From contig NZ_MLFN01000028.1 of NCBI RefSeq assembly GCF_002095315.1, forward strand, positions 1-51,924: DNA of 51,924 nucleotides, in the 5' to 3' direction. This document shows positions 1 to 11,399 of this stretch, piece after piece. The notes beneath the pieces were generated by a model. The model ran no database searches. It saw only the letters and a program-made list of their open reading frames with translations, and was not told the DNA's origin. A program made the translations under genes and the position numbers. This DNA is from Pantoea conspicua (GTDB lineage Bacteria > Pseudomonadota > Gammaproteobacteria > Enterobacterales > Enterobacteriaceae). The stretch's first letter is position 1, and the number at the start of each line of letters is the position of its first letter.

Positions 1-18
1 GATTTATTCAACAAAGCC
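1..18. repeat. IS903-type terminal inverted repeat (edge of an insertion sequence)
   Basis: The first 18 bases are the reverse complement of GGCTTTGTTGAATAAATC, which I recognise as the terminal inverted repeat of IS903 (IS5 family, ends of Tn903). Base 19 onward is lacY sequence, so the element has inserted inside lacY and the rest of it lies outside the window. The 9-bp target duplication cannot be checked from one end. Confidence 0.85.
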
Positions 19-71
19 AAGAAAAAGAATAAACCGAACATCCAAAAGTTTGTGTTTTTTAAATAGTACAT
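19..71 (-). pseudogene. lacY: lacY lactose permease, 5' fragment cut by the insertion sequence
   Basis: Reading leftward from the ATG at 71, about 17 codons (starting MYYLKNTNFWMFGL) match the N-terminus of E. coli LacY, with the usual lacZ-lacY spacer before it. The frame then runs into the IS903-type repeat at 18 and no longer encodes permease. Unless the gene resumes on the far side of the element, this operon makes no working permease, so any lactose use would need another transporter. Confidence 0.85.
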
Positions 72-122
72 AATGGATTTCCTTACGCGAAATACGGGCA
101 GACATGGCCTGCCCGGTTATTA

Positions 123-3300
<3,178 letters not shown>

Positions 3301-3315
3301 TTAATTGCGTTGCGC

Positions 3316-4398
3316 TCACTGCCCGCTTTCAAGTCGGGAAACTTGTCGTGCCAGCTGCATTAAGGAATCTGCCAACGTGCGGGGAGAGGTGGTTTGCGTA
3401 TTGGGCGGTAGGGTGGTTTTTCTTTTCACCAGTGAGACGGGCAACAGCTGATTGCTCTTCACCGCCTGGCCCTGAGAGAGTTTCAGCAAGCGGTCCACGC
3501 TAGTTTTCCCCAGCAGGCGAAAATCCTGTTTGATGGTGGTTAACGGCGGGATATAACACGAGCTGTCTTCGGTATCGTCGTATCCCACTACCGAGATATC
3601 CGCACCAACGCGCAGCCCGGACTCGGTAATAGCGCGCATTGCGCCCAGCGCCATCTGATCGTTGGCAACCAGCATCGCAGTGGGAACGATGCCCTCATTC
3701 AGCATTTGCATAGTTTGTTGAAAACCGGACATGGCACTCCAGTCGCCTTCCCGTTCCGCTATCGGATGAATTTGATTGCGTGTGAGATATTTATGCCAGT
3801 CCGCCAGACGCAGACGCGCCGAGACAGAACTTAATGGACCGGCTAACAACGCGATTTGCTGGTGACCCAATGCGATCAGATGCTCCACGCCCAGTCGCGT
3901 ACCGTCTTCATGGGAAAAAATAATACTGTTGATGGGAGTCTGGTCAGAGACATCAAGAAATAGGGCCGGAACATTAGCGCAGGCAGCTTCCACAGCAATG
4001 GCATCCTCGTCATCCAGCGGATAGTTAATGATCAGACCACTGACGCGTTGCGCGAGAAGGTTATGTACCGCCGCTTTACAGGCTTCGACGCTGCTTCGTT
4101 CTACCATCGACACCACCACGCTGGCACCCAGTTGATCGGCGCGAGATTTAATCGCCGCGACAATTTGCGACGGCGCGTGCAGGGCCAGACTGGAGGTAGC
4201 AACGCCAATCAGCAACGACTGTTTGCCCGCCAGTTGTTGTGCCACGCGGTTGGGAATGTAGTTCAGCTGCGCCATCGCCGCTTCCACCTTTTCCCGCGTT
4301 TTCGCAGAGACGTGGCTGGCCTGGTTCACCACGCGGGAAACGGTCTGATAAGAGACACCGGCATACTCTGCGACATCGTATAGCGTTACTGGTTTCAC
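3316..4398 (-). CDS. lacI: Lactose repressor LacI
   Basis: Represses lacZ by binding the lac operator; allolactose or IPTG releases it. The 360-residue product has the N-terminal LacI helix-turn-helix (PVTLYDVAEYAGVSYQTVSR), hinge, periplasmic-binding-protein-like core, and C-terminal leucine heptads for tetramerisation (MQLARQVSRLESGQ). I place the start at the GTG at 4398, the E. coli start. An upstream ATG at 4494 is in frame but would put the lacI promoter inside the coding region. Several conservative changes from K-12 are visible. It is oriented the same way as lacZ, as in E. coli. Confidence 0.95.
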   Translation of the reverse strand: MKPVTLYDVAEYAGVSYQTVSRVVNQASHVSAKTREKVEAAMAQLNYIPNRVAQQLAGKQSLLIGVATSSLALHAPSQIVAAIKSRADQLGASVVVSMVERSSVEACKAAVHNLLAQRVSGLIINYPLDDEDAIAVEAACANVPALFLDVSDQTPINSIIFSHEDGTRLGVEHLIALGHQQIALLAGPLSSVSARLRLADWHKYLTRNQIHPIAEREGDWSAMSGFQQTMQMLNEGIVPTAMLVANDQMALGAMRAITESGLRVGADISVVGYDDTEDSSCYIPPLTTIKQDFRLLGKTSVDRLLKLSQGQAVKSNQLLPVSLVKRKTTLPPNTQTTSPRTLADSLMQLARQVSRLESGQ

Positions 4399-4432
4399 AT
4401 TTACCACCCTGAATTGACTCTCTTCGGGTGCT

Positions 4433-4461
4433 ATCATGCCATACCACGAAATGTTTTGCGC
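4433..4461 (-). promoter_or_regulatory. lacI promoter
   Basis: Minus strand -35 GCGCAA at 4456-4461 and -10 CATGAT at 4433-4438, 17-bp spacing. The -35 is the wild-type weak form, not the up-mutant I-q form (GTGCAA). Confidence 0.85.
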
Positions 4462-4750
4462 CATTCGGAGGGGGCACGCCGAAGTGAGATTCAAAATGCC
4501 GACGTCAGTTCACAGGTGGGTAATGATACCAACGTGTTGATTTCGTATTTTCACTGACACCAGGATCATCCTGATGTTACAAGGATTGAATGACTACAGA
4601 TTAAAATAGTCATCAACAGGTTGACAGCATTACCCAGCGCCCGCTTTCCGCGTATTTTTCGATTTGCACTGCCGGGGGCACTGGCGGGTATCGCGTTCCG
4701 CACACTTTTACATTTATTTATCTGGTGACTGACCTTTTTAAGGAGACAGA

Positions 4751-5761
4751 ATGAAAGCCGTTGGTTTCTGGCAACCCGGGGAAAGTACATCCGTTATTGA
4801 AGATTTGTCGCTTCCCCACCCATCCATGCCCAAGGGGCGTGATCTTTTGATCAGAGTCAGGGCGGTCGCGGTTAACCCACGGGACCTGAAAAGCCGGCGA
4901 AACATCAGTCCCTCTGCAGGCAATCCGGTAGTTATGGGATACGACGCTTCCGGTGTTGTTGAAGCAACCGGACCAGATGTGACGCTGTTCAGGCCAGGTG
5001 ACCACGTTTTCTATGCCGGTGTGCTCGATCGCCAGGGAGCCAACGCAGAGTTTCAGCTGGTTGACGAACGCATTACGGGGATAAAGCCGGCAGCACTAAG
5101 TTTTGAAGCTGCAGCGTCGGTTCCTCTGACCGGTCTGACAGCCTGGGAAATGTTATTTGATCGTCTGCAGTTGTCAGTGAACGGAGATGCTGATCAGACC
5201 CTGTTGATGCTTGGCGGTGCGGGCGGAGTCCCTTGTATGGCTATACAGCTTGCCCGCACTCTGAGTCGGGTGAACATCATCGGGACTGCCTCCCGGCAGG
5301 AGAGTGTCAGAGCGGTTCGCGGGTTTGGTGCGCATTATGTCCTGGATCATTCATGTGCGCTTGCGCCACAGGTTGCCAGCCTTGCTGGACTCCCTCCCAT
5401 TACCCGGATTTTCTCAACGTACACCACGCCATCTGCCTGGGAAAATATGGCCGAAATTATTGCCCCACAAGGCCGTATCGGACTCATCGACGACCCTGAA
5501 CCACTGGATCTGCGTTTGATCAAATTTAAGAGCGTTTCTGTTCACTGGGAGGCAATGTTTACCCGCCCCATGCATGCTACTGCGGACATGTCTAAACAGC
5601 ATGATATTCTTAACAAACTCTCATGCATGCTGGATTCCGGTAAGCTCAAACCTCCGTTGCTGGCAGAGTATGGCAGGCTGAATGCTAAAGCACTTCGCCG
5701 GGCTCATGAGGACATGGAAAATAAAAATGTGAACGGGAAAATTGTTTTTTCAGGGTTCTGA
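4751..5761 (+). CDS. Zinc-type alcohol dehydrogenase-like / quinone oxidoreductase-like (MDR) protein
   Basis: 336 residues of the medium-chain dehydrogenase/reductase superfamily, probably an NADPH-dependent oxidoreductase of the quinone oxidoreductase branch. The N-terminal GroES-like fold contains VNPRDLKSRRN and GYDASGVV; the nucleotide-binding Rossmann turn is LGGAGGVPCMA near residue 155. Catalytic-zinc cysteines are not evident, so the zinc-free branch is more likely. A good ribosome binding site (AAGGAGA) precedes the ATG. It is divergent from lacI with about 350 bp between. The substrate cannot be told; the lac neighbourhood suggests a cargo gene carried along with lac. Confidence 0.85.
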   Translation: MKAVGFWQPGESTSVIEDLSLPHPSMPKGRDLLIRVRAVAVNPRDLKSRRNISPSAGNPVVMGYDASGVVEATGPDVTLFRPGDHVFYAGVLDRQGANAEFQLVDERITGIKPAALSFEAAASVPLTGLTAWEMLFDRLQLSVNGDADQTLLMLGGAGGVPCMAIQLARTLSRVNIIGTASRQESVRAVRGFGAHYVLDHSCALAPQVASLAGLPPITRIFSTYTTPSAWENMAEIIAPQGRIGLIDDPEPLDLRLIKFKSVSVHWEAMFTRPMHATADMSKQHDILNKLSCMLDSGKLKPPLLAEYGRLNAKALRRAHEDMENKNVNGKIVFSGF

Positions 5762-6059
5762 TGAACAGGCCTGTCAGAGTAAAAAAAGATTCGGGTTCAG
5801 CACAATGCTGAATTCTGTCTGGCTATAGAGTAAGAATCGTACCGGAATTGAGCATTTACCCTCAGTACCTGCGGATGAAAAAGCAGTCTGCCCTGACATA
5901 CTGAACAATCCCTTCTCATAAGATGCCTCTCTTTTGCTGTTTAAAGAGCTGAGCAGTCCGGGCGGAGACTGACCTCGTTCCGCTTTCCAAGCGACCCCCT
6001 TGTTGAAAGTGCGACAAAAGAGATAGGGCGAATGACTATACTTCGCTCATAGCTGCCCG
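5762..6059. other. Intergenic region without a recognisable gene
   Basis: About 300 bp between the dehydrogenase and the bacteriocin gene. I see no open frame, no convincing terminator and no repeat of note. It ends the lac-associated segment. Confidence 0.5.
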
Positions 6060-6905
6060 TCATGCCAGCTCAAAAAACAGGCTTAACGTAGGATATTTTC
6101 CGTTTTCCAAGCGGCCCCCATTTAAGTCGCCATTGATATTGATTGGGTAATTAACACCCTGGAAGTGTTGACCAAGGAAGTTACCGATCGTCGTCATGTC
6201 TTCATTAGTCTTAGTGCGGTGAGTAGATGCATTGAAGTCATAGTTATCCTGGTAACCACGAACAACACCGTTGAATGTCCACTGACCAGACGCATCACGA
6301 TTTAGAGTACCTTCCATCTGAAGCGTGATATTGCCGAGGTAGTAGTTAGAAACTAGGCTGTCGATACCTGTGTCATAAGCGAACTTAAGACTGAAGTTGT
6401 AGCTGCCTGGTGCGCTCATAGCCATTAACTGATCATTAAAGCCAGCAATCTTTTGCGGTGCGAGCTGTAAGCCAATATTGTTGATATCAACATTCATCGG
6501 TCGGCCATTACCCCAAAAGAAATTAGCCAATGCTGAAACCACGCTATAAGGACCACCACTTAACTGGTCGCTCATATTGCCTAATTGCCAGTCACGCCAC
6601 TGAGTACCATTACCTGCCATTGCAGAAATGCCAGTAGTACCCATTGCCGGTCCAACAATGCAATCATTCAGATAACAATTATTTTTAACCCACTGCAGCA
6701 GGGACGTAAGATCATTCTTATTAACCTGATCTATGCCGGTCTGGCTGTTGAAGTAGCTGCCATTAAGAACCTGTTGATACATTATCGCTTGTGCCTGACC
6801 TGGCGGAACAGAGGTAGCGCCGCCTGGGTTATAGCTACCAAATCCGGCAGGCGGACCACCAGCACTTACTGCCGGTGCAGTTACAACCATAGAACCTTCG
6901 CTCAT
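6060..6905 (-). CDS. Colicin M-type bacteriocin (lipid II-degrading)
   Basis: 281 residues, close to colicin M (271). The C-terminal domain carries the colicin M catalytic pattern D220, Y222, D223, H229, R230 (DNYDFNASTHR), the same spacing as colicin M D226/Y228/D229/H235/R236. Colicin M-family enzymes cleave undecaprenyl-pyrophosphate-linked peptidoglycan precursors in the periplasm of the target cell. A candidate TonB box (SMVVTA, residues 5-10) near the N-terminus suggests import through a TonB-dependent outer-membrane receptor; the Gly/Pro-rich stretch after it fits a translocation segment. There is no signal peptide or lysis gene nearby, as for colicin M. Strong Shine-Dalgarno AAGGAGA. 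The immunity gene is divergent at 7171. Confidence 0.87.
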   Translation of the reverse strand: MSEGSMVVTAPAVSAGGPPAGFGSYNPGGATSVPPGQAQAIMYQQVLNGSYFNSQTGIDQVNKNDLTSLLQWVKNNCYLNDCIVGPAMGTTGISAMAGNGTQWRDWQLGNMSDQLSGGPYSVVSALANFFWGNGRPMNVDINNIGLQLAPQKIAGFNDQLMAMSAPGSYNFSLKFAYDTGIDSLVSNYYLGNITLQMEGTLNRDASGQWTFNGVVRGYQDNYDFNASTHRTKTNEDMTTIGNFLGQHFQGVNYPININGDLNGGRLENGKYPTLSLFFELA

Positions 6906-6981
6906 ATGTATCTCCTTATATTTAACATTATGTTAACGCGATAAAGAGGATAACAATTACTACTCAGCACCAGCCAGAAAC

Positions 6982-7001
6982 ATGTGGGTATTTATACAGT
7001 A
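6982..7001 (-). promoter_or_regulatory. Possible LexA (SOS) box upstream of the bacteriocin gene
   Basis: On the minus strand TACTGTATAAATACCCACAT matches the LexA consensus at 14 of 20 positions. The left half-site is perfect and the right half reads CAC instead of CAG. Colicin genes are usually SOS-induced, so the place is right, but the right half is weak. Confidence 0.45.
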
Positions 7002-7170
7002 TAATTTAGTATATCTAACTGCTTTGAAAACGAAGCGGTAGGGTTTGAATAATCTAAAAATTAAATATTGAATAAATACATGTAGTTATACTAGTGTTAT
7101 TGACTGCAATTGATAATGATTGCTATTTGTATATAATGTAGGCTAATGAATATCTGTAAGCGGGGGCGTT

Positions 7171-7554
7171 ATGGCAGGAAGGGTAGTTAAAGGAATCGCT
7201 TTGGTATTAGCCGGTGGCGTTTTATTAGCGCTTGGTGGCGTTGGGACGCTGATTTACCTCAAAACTGGCGATCAGTACTACAGCGTTTCCAATCTGGAAG
7301 AATGTAAAAACTACACTAATGACCAGGCAAAGGAAGCAGTACTAAGCGCACGTCTCAAACAGCCTAATGGCTGGAAAAGCTGGGGGGATGCTTCTAAGGT
7401 CGCCAATCAAAATGGCATAAGGTTCATTGATAACGAAATCAAAGGCCCGGACAAAATCTGGCTGATCCCGTTTTATGACGAAAAATTCCCTGATAAGAAG
7501 CAGTTTGGCATGCTGGATTGTGGAACATTAACGGTCGAGTTTACGTCTGAGTAA
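7171..7554 (+). CDS. Colicin M-type immunity protein
   Basis: 127 residues: an N-terminal membrane anchor (about residues 7-30, Gly/Leu/Val-rich), then a periplasmic domain with two cysteines (C45 and C117). The known colicin M immunity protein Cmi has this architecture, a membrane anchor plus a disulfide-linked periplasmic domain, and the segment IWLIPFYDEKFPDKKQFGML-C resembles its C-terminal half. It would protect the producer's periplasm. It is divergent from the bacteriocin gene, whereas cma and cmi are convergent in the classical plasmids. Its stop overlaps an ATG of the next frame (TAATG). Confidence 0.75.
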   Translation: MAGRVVKGIALVLAGGVLLALGGVGTLIYLKTGDQYYSVSNLEECKNYTNDQAKEAVLSARLKQPNGWKSWGDASKVANQNGIRFIDNEIKGPDKIWLIPFYDEKFPDKKQFGMLDCGTLTVEFTSE

Positions 7555-7619
7555 TGCGCTCTCGTTCTAAATCACAAACCGCTTATCCTGGCCCTCACAC
7601 TGACTCCGAGGCCACCAGC

Positions 7620-8036
7620 ATGACCATTCCAACCGACTTAAAACCCCTTGCCGCAAAGGCGGCCGCATCGTCAAAAACAGCAATCGCCGGCGAATTAACC
7701 CTGAACGCCGGCGCAGTATTTTCTCTGCCGATTATCCCGTCGCCGCTGGTGGTGTCGTTTTGCGGCGCAGACGGCACGCGGGCGCAGCTTACAGTGAATA
7801 AGGGCAGGGTGACGTTTGAGGGCGATCCCGACGCTGCAGCAGAAATGTTTATCGAGGCGGTAACACGATGCCACGCAGAGCAGTGGGGGGCGCAGCAGGA
7901 GCGGCTGGAGTTAGCAGAAGCACAGCTGGCGGCATACTCACACCATAATGGCCTGATGAAGCTCTCACAGCGGCTGGTGGACGCAGAGAAGGAACTCGAC
8001 GTGCTCCGTAAGGAAATTAACCAGCGCCGGACATAA
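7620..8036 (+). CDS. Hypothetical protein with C-terminal coiled coil
   Basis: About 138 residues from ATG 7620 (MTIPTDLKPLAAK). The frame is open from an ATG at 7554 overlapping the immunity gene stop, but the extra 22 residues look non-coding. The N-terminal half is a small Ala/Thr-rich beta-like region; the C-terminal part (about 85-138) is strongly helical and probably coiled-coil (QQERLELAEAQLAAY, RLVDAEKELDVLRKEI). No family recognised with certainty; the layout recalls small phage early proteins. Contains three Chi octamers. Confidence 0.55.
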   Translation: MTIPTDLKPLAAKAAASSKTAIAGELTLNAGAVFSLPIIPSPLVVSFCGADGTRAQLTVNKGRVTFEGDPDAAAEMFIEAVTRCHAEQWGAQQERLELAEAQLAAYSHHNGLMKLSQRLVDAEKELDVLRKEINQRRT

Positions 8037-8103
8037 GTTAACCGACGTGTGGACGCGGCTGAACGTTCACTATAGTTAGCAGACTTACTCAATAATCTAA
8101 TAG

Positions 8104-8373
8104 TTACTGATTACAAAGAATGCTACCCACTTTCTCAGAATCAACCACTTTAGCAATGGTCCATACGCCAGCGCCAACGGCGATAAGCACAGGAAACGCG
8201 ACAGGTTCAACTATCACAAGAGCTATAGCTCCAAGAACGAGTGTCTTTTTAACTGCCGGACTCATCTTGTCTAAAACATCCGAAACACCGCAAGCATATG
8301 AAATCCTAGGGTAAGCGGATATAAATGCAAGAGTAAATGCTGACAGAACAAAACTTCTACGTGAGTATTCCAT
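8104..8373 (-). CDS. Small exported or membrane protein, unknown
   Basis: 89 residues from ATG 8373 (MEYSRRSFVLSAF), chosen because GAGG sits at good spacing; an in-frame ATG 30 bases upstream overlaps the preceding gene. The N-terminus has an SRRSFVL motif followed by a hydrophobic run ending near AC-G, compatible with a Tat-like or lipoprotein-like signal. A second hydrophobic segment (about 46-72) follows. It starts 11 bases after the stop of the 8384-8923 gene, so the two are probably co-transcribed. Function unknown. Confidence 0.55.
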   Translation of the reverse strand: MEYSRRSFVLSAFTLAFISAYPRISYACGVSDVLDKMSPAVKKTLVLGAIALVIVEPVAFPVLIAVGAGVWTIAKVVDSEKVGSILCNQ

Positions 8374-8383
8374 GATAATTACC

Positions 8384-8923
8384 TCACTTAAGCATTGTAA
8401 CAACAGGGGTTTGTGTCACGTTATAAGTCTGTTTTAAAGCAACACTGGTCAATATTCCTGATAAGGCAGCTGTCTTTATATTGTATCCAGAGTACGCCTG
8501 GCTTAAAGGTACAGAGGAAAGATATTCGTCGATAACTTTATGAATGCTTCGCATGCTGAAACTTTCACCTCTCCTATGAGAGTCCATGAATATTTTATCG
8601 ACTAGCACCATTCTGTAATAAAAGTTAAGTTTGAAAATGCGCGTCCATACGTTTAAGTCGTCATCATGCCGCAGCATATTTGCCATAAGGAATGGCTCTT
8701 TCTTTTTTAATCTAGGTAAAATATCGGTTACGTATCTATGGATAGAATCGCCACACGAAACGCTGAATATGAAAATATTATTATTATTGCCAGGGTTCCA
8801 AACGGGAAATGTACTCATAGTCTCAACTATTTGAGGAGTGATGGACTGCTTTTGAGTTTTTTCAATCGTAATATCTGCAAAGTCGGAAATCTTCAACTGT
8901 TCGGGTCTGGCTGAAAGGTCCAT
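8384..8923 (-). CDS. Hypothetical protein, AT-rich, first gene of a two-gene unit
   Basis: 179 residues, no recognised domain. The composition is soluble alpha/beta with several aromatic residues and a central RLKKKEPFLMANML segment. Base composition is clearly lower in GC than the flanking polymerase gene, suggesting separate acquisition. It is followed directly by the small membrane protein at 8104-8373. Could be an effector-immunity or surface-exclusion type pair, but nothing in the sequence proves this. Confidence 0.5.
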   Translation of the reverse strand: MDLSARPEQLKISDFADITIEKTQKQSITPQIVETMSTFPVWNPGNNNNIFIFSVSCGDSIHRYVTDILPRLKKKEPFLMANMLRHDDDLNVWTRIFKLNFYYRMVLVDKIFMDSHRRGESFSMRSIHKVIDEYLSSVPLSQAYSGYNIKTAALSGILTSVALKQTYNVTQTPVVTMLK

Positions 8924-9142
8924 AAGTAGTTACTCACGGTTAGTAATGTAATTTTATGTTAGTACATATTTCGTACTGCTGACGACTATTTTCATTAAAA
9001 TTAAATCATTAAAAAACATGCACTTGAAATCAATGGGGGGTTTGGCTTGTATCACAAGCGCGCGATTACAGCCTTGCTTTCGGCTGTTAAGGCTCATTGC
9101 ATAGCAAATGAGTGTGCAACAGTAAGGAGTCCGGGAGGATCA

Positions 9143-10405
9143 TTATTTTATAGTGGGGATGTCTTTTAAACGCGTGGTGTACCGCGGCGACAGCATTTCT
9201 CGCTTCATCTGCCACGCGCTGTCTTGCTCCCCCTGTCCCGCGAAGAAGACCTTCCCCCTTCCAGAGCGATTGATAGCGTCCAGCGCCGCCATTAGGGCAT
9301 CTGCATTTGCACGCGGCTGCTGCTCACTAAACATGTCAAACTGCGCCACGCCAGACTGGTAAAAATCCCCCAGCATTACGCCTGCTTTGGCATACCGATA
9401 GCCGTCGCGCCAGATAGTGCTCAGCCCGCGTAGCGCAGACTCAATAATGTCCCGCGTGTCGCTGGTGGGGTAGTCGCATACGCATGAGGCGGTATTCGAA
9501 TACTGAGGCTCGTTTGCGTGTCTGGCGGTAGCGATCGACACGCTGATATGTCGGCAACGCGAGTTCTGCTCTCTCAGCTTTTCTCCGGCTCGGGTGGCAT
9601 AGAGTGTGACGGCCTGCTTCATGTCCTCCAGCTCCGTGATCTTCTCACCAAATGAGCGTGAGTTAAGGATGTTCTGCTTCGGCGGTGGCGCGTCTTCCAG
9701 TGCGATGCAGGACTCGCCATTGAGTTCGCGGGTGGTGCGCTCAACGATAACGTCGAAATTCTTCCTGATCATGCTGATATTACTGTCAGCCAGCTGCAGA
9801 GCCGTGGTGATCCCCAGCTGGTGCATGCGCTTGGTAATGCGCGGGCCGATACCCCAGATATCGCTAACATCGGTAAGGTGCAGTAGTTTGCGCTGGCGGG
9901 TCCGACTGGATAAGTCCACAACGCCCTTTGTCTGCGTCCACTTTTTCGCGGCATGGTTAGCCAGTTTGGCCAGCGTTTTGGATGGGCCAAACCCCACGCC
10001 GATTATCAGCCCTGTTTCCTTTCGGATACGCTCCCGCATCTGGCGTCCGAACGTCTCAAGCGGGATCACATTGTTGATGCCGGTGACGTCCAGAAAGGAT
10101 TCATCAATGGAATAAACTTCCTGTCCTGCCGCCATTTCCCCTAACAGGGCCATCATGCGGGCCGACATATCGCCGTACAGCTCGTAATTAGAACTGAACA
10201 CATGCACGCCGTTCTCCCTGAAAAAGCGCTCATTCAGAAACAGCGGCGCCGCCATCTTGATCCCCAGGCGCTTTGCCTCCGCCGAACGTGCGATCACACA
10301 GCCGTCATTATTCGAAACAACGACAACCGGCTTACCCCGCAGATCGGGCCTGAATATGGTTTCACAGGAGGCGTAGAAGTTGTTGGCATCAGCCAGGGCA
10401 AACAT
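9143..10405 (-). CDS. umuC: UmuC-like Y-family DNA polymerase (pol V catalytic subunit)
   Basis: 420 residues, full length for UmuC (about 422). Motifs: LADANNFYASCE (first catalytic Asp), YSIDESFLD (catalytic Asp-Glu pair near residue 100), and a GVGFGPSKTLAKLANHAAK helix-hairpin region. The C-terminal QFDMFSEQQ lies where clamp- and UmuD'-contacting segments are found. Performs error-prone translesion synthesis with a UmuD'2 partner. No umuD is immediately upstream, but a UmuD'-like protein is encoded 1 kb away at 11398-11775. Plasmid relatives are MucB, RumB and ImpB. Confidence 0.93.
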   Translation of the reverse strand: MFALADANNFYASCETIFRPDLRGKPVVVVSNNDGCVIARSAEAKRLGIKMAAPLFLNERFFRENGVHVFSSNYELYGDMSARMMALLGEMAAGQEVYSIDESFLDVTGINNVIPLETFGRQMRERIRKETGLIIGVGFGPSKTLAKLANHAAKKWTQTKGVVDLSSRTRQRKLLHLTDVSDIWGIGPRITKRMHQLGITTALQLADSNISMIRKNFDVIVERTTRELNGESCIALEDAPPPKQNILNSRSFGEKITELEDMKQAVTLYATRAGEKLREQNSRCRHISVSIATARHANEPQYSNTASCVCDYPTSDTRDIIESALRGLSTIWRDGYRYAKAGVMLGDFYQSGVAQFDMFSEQQPRANADALMAALDAINRSGRGKVFFAGQGEQDSAWQMKREMLSPRYTTRLKDIPTIK

Positions 10406-10474
10406 ACCGGACTACCTAAGTTACTGTTTAACTATGAAGTATTGGCGAGGCCTGCAAAATTATCAACATGGTGA

Positions 10475-10581
10475 TTTAGTTATGCTTTTATCACTGCCTG
10501 AGCTGCAATTAGTTATGCCTCCAAAACTAAATATATCACTAAATAACTAAATAGCTTTACATGCCACACGCATTTAGTTAT
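10475..10581. promoter_or_regulatory. Repeated TTTAGTTAT operator-like sites before the toxin-antitoxin genes
   Basis: Four copies of TTTAGTTAT or a one-base variant lie in an AT-rich stretch: 10475-10483, 10509-10516 (as ATTAGTTAT), an inverted copy at 10543-10551, and 10573-10581. Toxin-antitoxin promoters are usually autorepressed through such repeats, so these are candidate antitoxin/complex binding sites. Confidence 0.5.
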
Positions 10582-10630
10582 ATTCATCTCATCCCAACGG
10601 GATATGTTCTTTAACAACATGGAGAGGCAA

Positions 10631-10906
10631 ATGCCGGAGCTTGAGTGGAAACGAAAAGCCGATAAGCAGCTGAGCCAGATACCTGAACCGTATCGCAGCA
10701 TGATACGCGACAGAATCCGGGAACTGCGTAACTGGCCCGACGTTGAGCACCTGGTTATTGAAAAGCTGACGGACGACAAAGAGCAAAGACGAAAGCTGGT
10801 GGTAGGTAACTACCGCGTACTTTGGAAAATTGTGAAAGGTCAGCCGGTAGTCATCGAGATACTGGAAGTGTTGAGACGGACAAGTAAGACATACAGCAAA
10901 CGGTAA
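10631..10906 (+). CDS. RelE/ParE-family toxin of a type II toxin-antitoxin system
   Basis: 91 residues from ATG 10631, chosen because GGAGAGG lies 5 bases upstream; two in-frame ATGs a few codons earlier lack such a site. The fold pattern is RelE-like: amphipathic helices (QLSQIPEPYRSMIRDRIREL), a central strand with Lys/Arg (RRKLVVGNYRVLWKIV) and a C-terminal strand (VVIEILEVLRRTSKTY). RelE toxins cleave mRNA in the ribosomal A site; ParE toxins poison gyrase, and the sequence alone does not separate them here. The HTH antitoxin follows at 10994, so the order is toxin first, as in HigBA-like systems. Would stabilise the plasmid by post-segregational killing. Confidence 0.8.
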   Translation: MPELEWKRKADKQLSQIPEPYRSMIRDRIRELRNWPDVEHLVIEKLTDDKEQRRKLVVGNYRVLWKIVKGQPVVIEILEVLRRTSKTYSKR

Positions 10907-10912
10907 AAGGAC

Positions 10913-10928
10913 GGCGGGGAAACCCGCC
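10913..10928 (+). other. GAAA-tetraloop hairpin between toxin and antitoxin
   Basis: GGCGGG-GAAA-CCCGCC, a perfect 6-bp stem with a GNRA tetraloop, 7 bases after the toxin stop and with no U run. It may set the toxin:antitoxin expression ratio through partial termination or mRNA stability. Confidence 0.55.
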
Positions 10929-10993
10929 TGACTGCCTCTCCATCTATGCCCGAACACTGAAACTCAAATGAAAGAGAGAGAGAGTGTCATAGC

Positions 10994-11362
10994 ATGAGTG
11001 CAATACAATTTATGACGGATGCCGAAGGCAACCGCATCAGCGCCGTAATACCGATTGAGTTATTCAATAAACTGGCGGCAGAAAGCGAACTGGCTGAGTT
11101 TTTCGAGCCTGTTCCCTATGAAGCTGATGATAATGACGACGAAACAATCCCCGGTGCGGTGGTTGATATTCGTCACGAAAACAACGTGCCTCTGCACGCT
11201 GCATGGCGCTTATATCGCGGCTACTCGCAAGAGTATGTCGCTGAAGCGCTGTGTATTACCCAGGCTGGCGTTTCAAATATGGAGAAAAGGGCGAAGCCTC
11301 AAAAGGCAACGCTTGAAAAGCTGGCCCGCATCTACGACTGCCGTATAACACAGCTGTATTAA
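10994..11362 (+). CDS. HTH (XRE-type) antitoxin
   Basis: 122 residues: an N-terminal part that resembles Phd/RelB-like dimer and toxin-wrapping regions (acidic, YEADDNDDETIPGA), and a C-terminal XRE helix-turn-helix (YSQEYVAEALCITQAGVSNMEK followed by KATLEKLARIYDCRITQLY). It neutralises the RelE-like toxin encoded just upstream and probably autorepresses through the TTTAGTTAT sites. A rho-independent terminator follows directly. Confidence 0.82.
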   Translation: MSAIQFMTDAEGNRISAVIPIELFNKLAAESELAEFFEPVPYEADDNDDETIPGAVVDIRHENNVPLHAAWRLYRGYSQEYVAEALCITQAGVSNMEKRAKPQKATLEKLARIYDCRITQLY

Positions 11363-11374
11363 CCACCAGCCAAT

Positions 11375-11399
11375 AAGCCCGCCGCGTGCGGGCTTTTTT
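11375..11399. terminator. Rho-independent terminator after the toxin-antitoxin pair
   Basis: AAGCCCGC-CGCGT-GCGGGCTT followed by a T run on the plus strand. It lies between the antitoxin (plus) and the UmuD'-like gene (minus), so it separates convergent genes. Confidence 0.85.

Noticed and set aside
4399..4494. 32 extra in-frame codons upstream of lacI
   Set aside because: They cover the lacI promoter and leader; the native GTG at 4398 matches E. coli LacI exactly.
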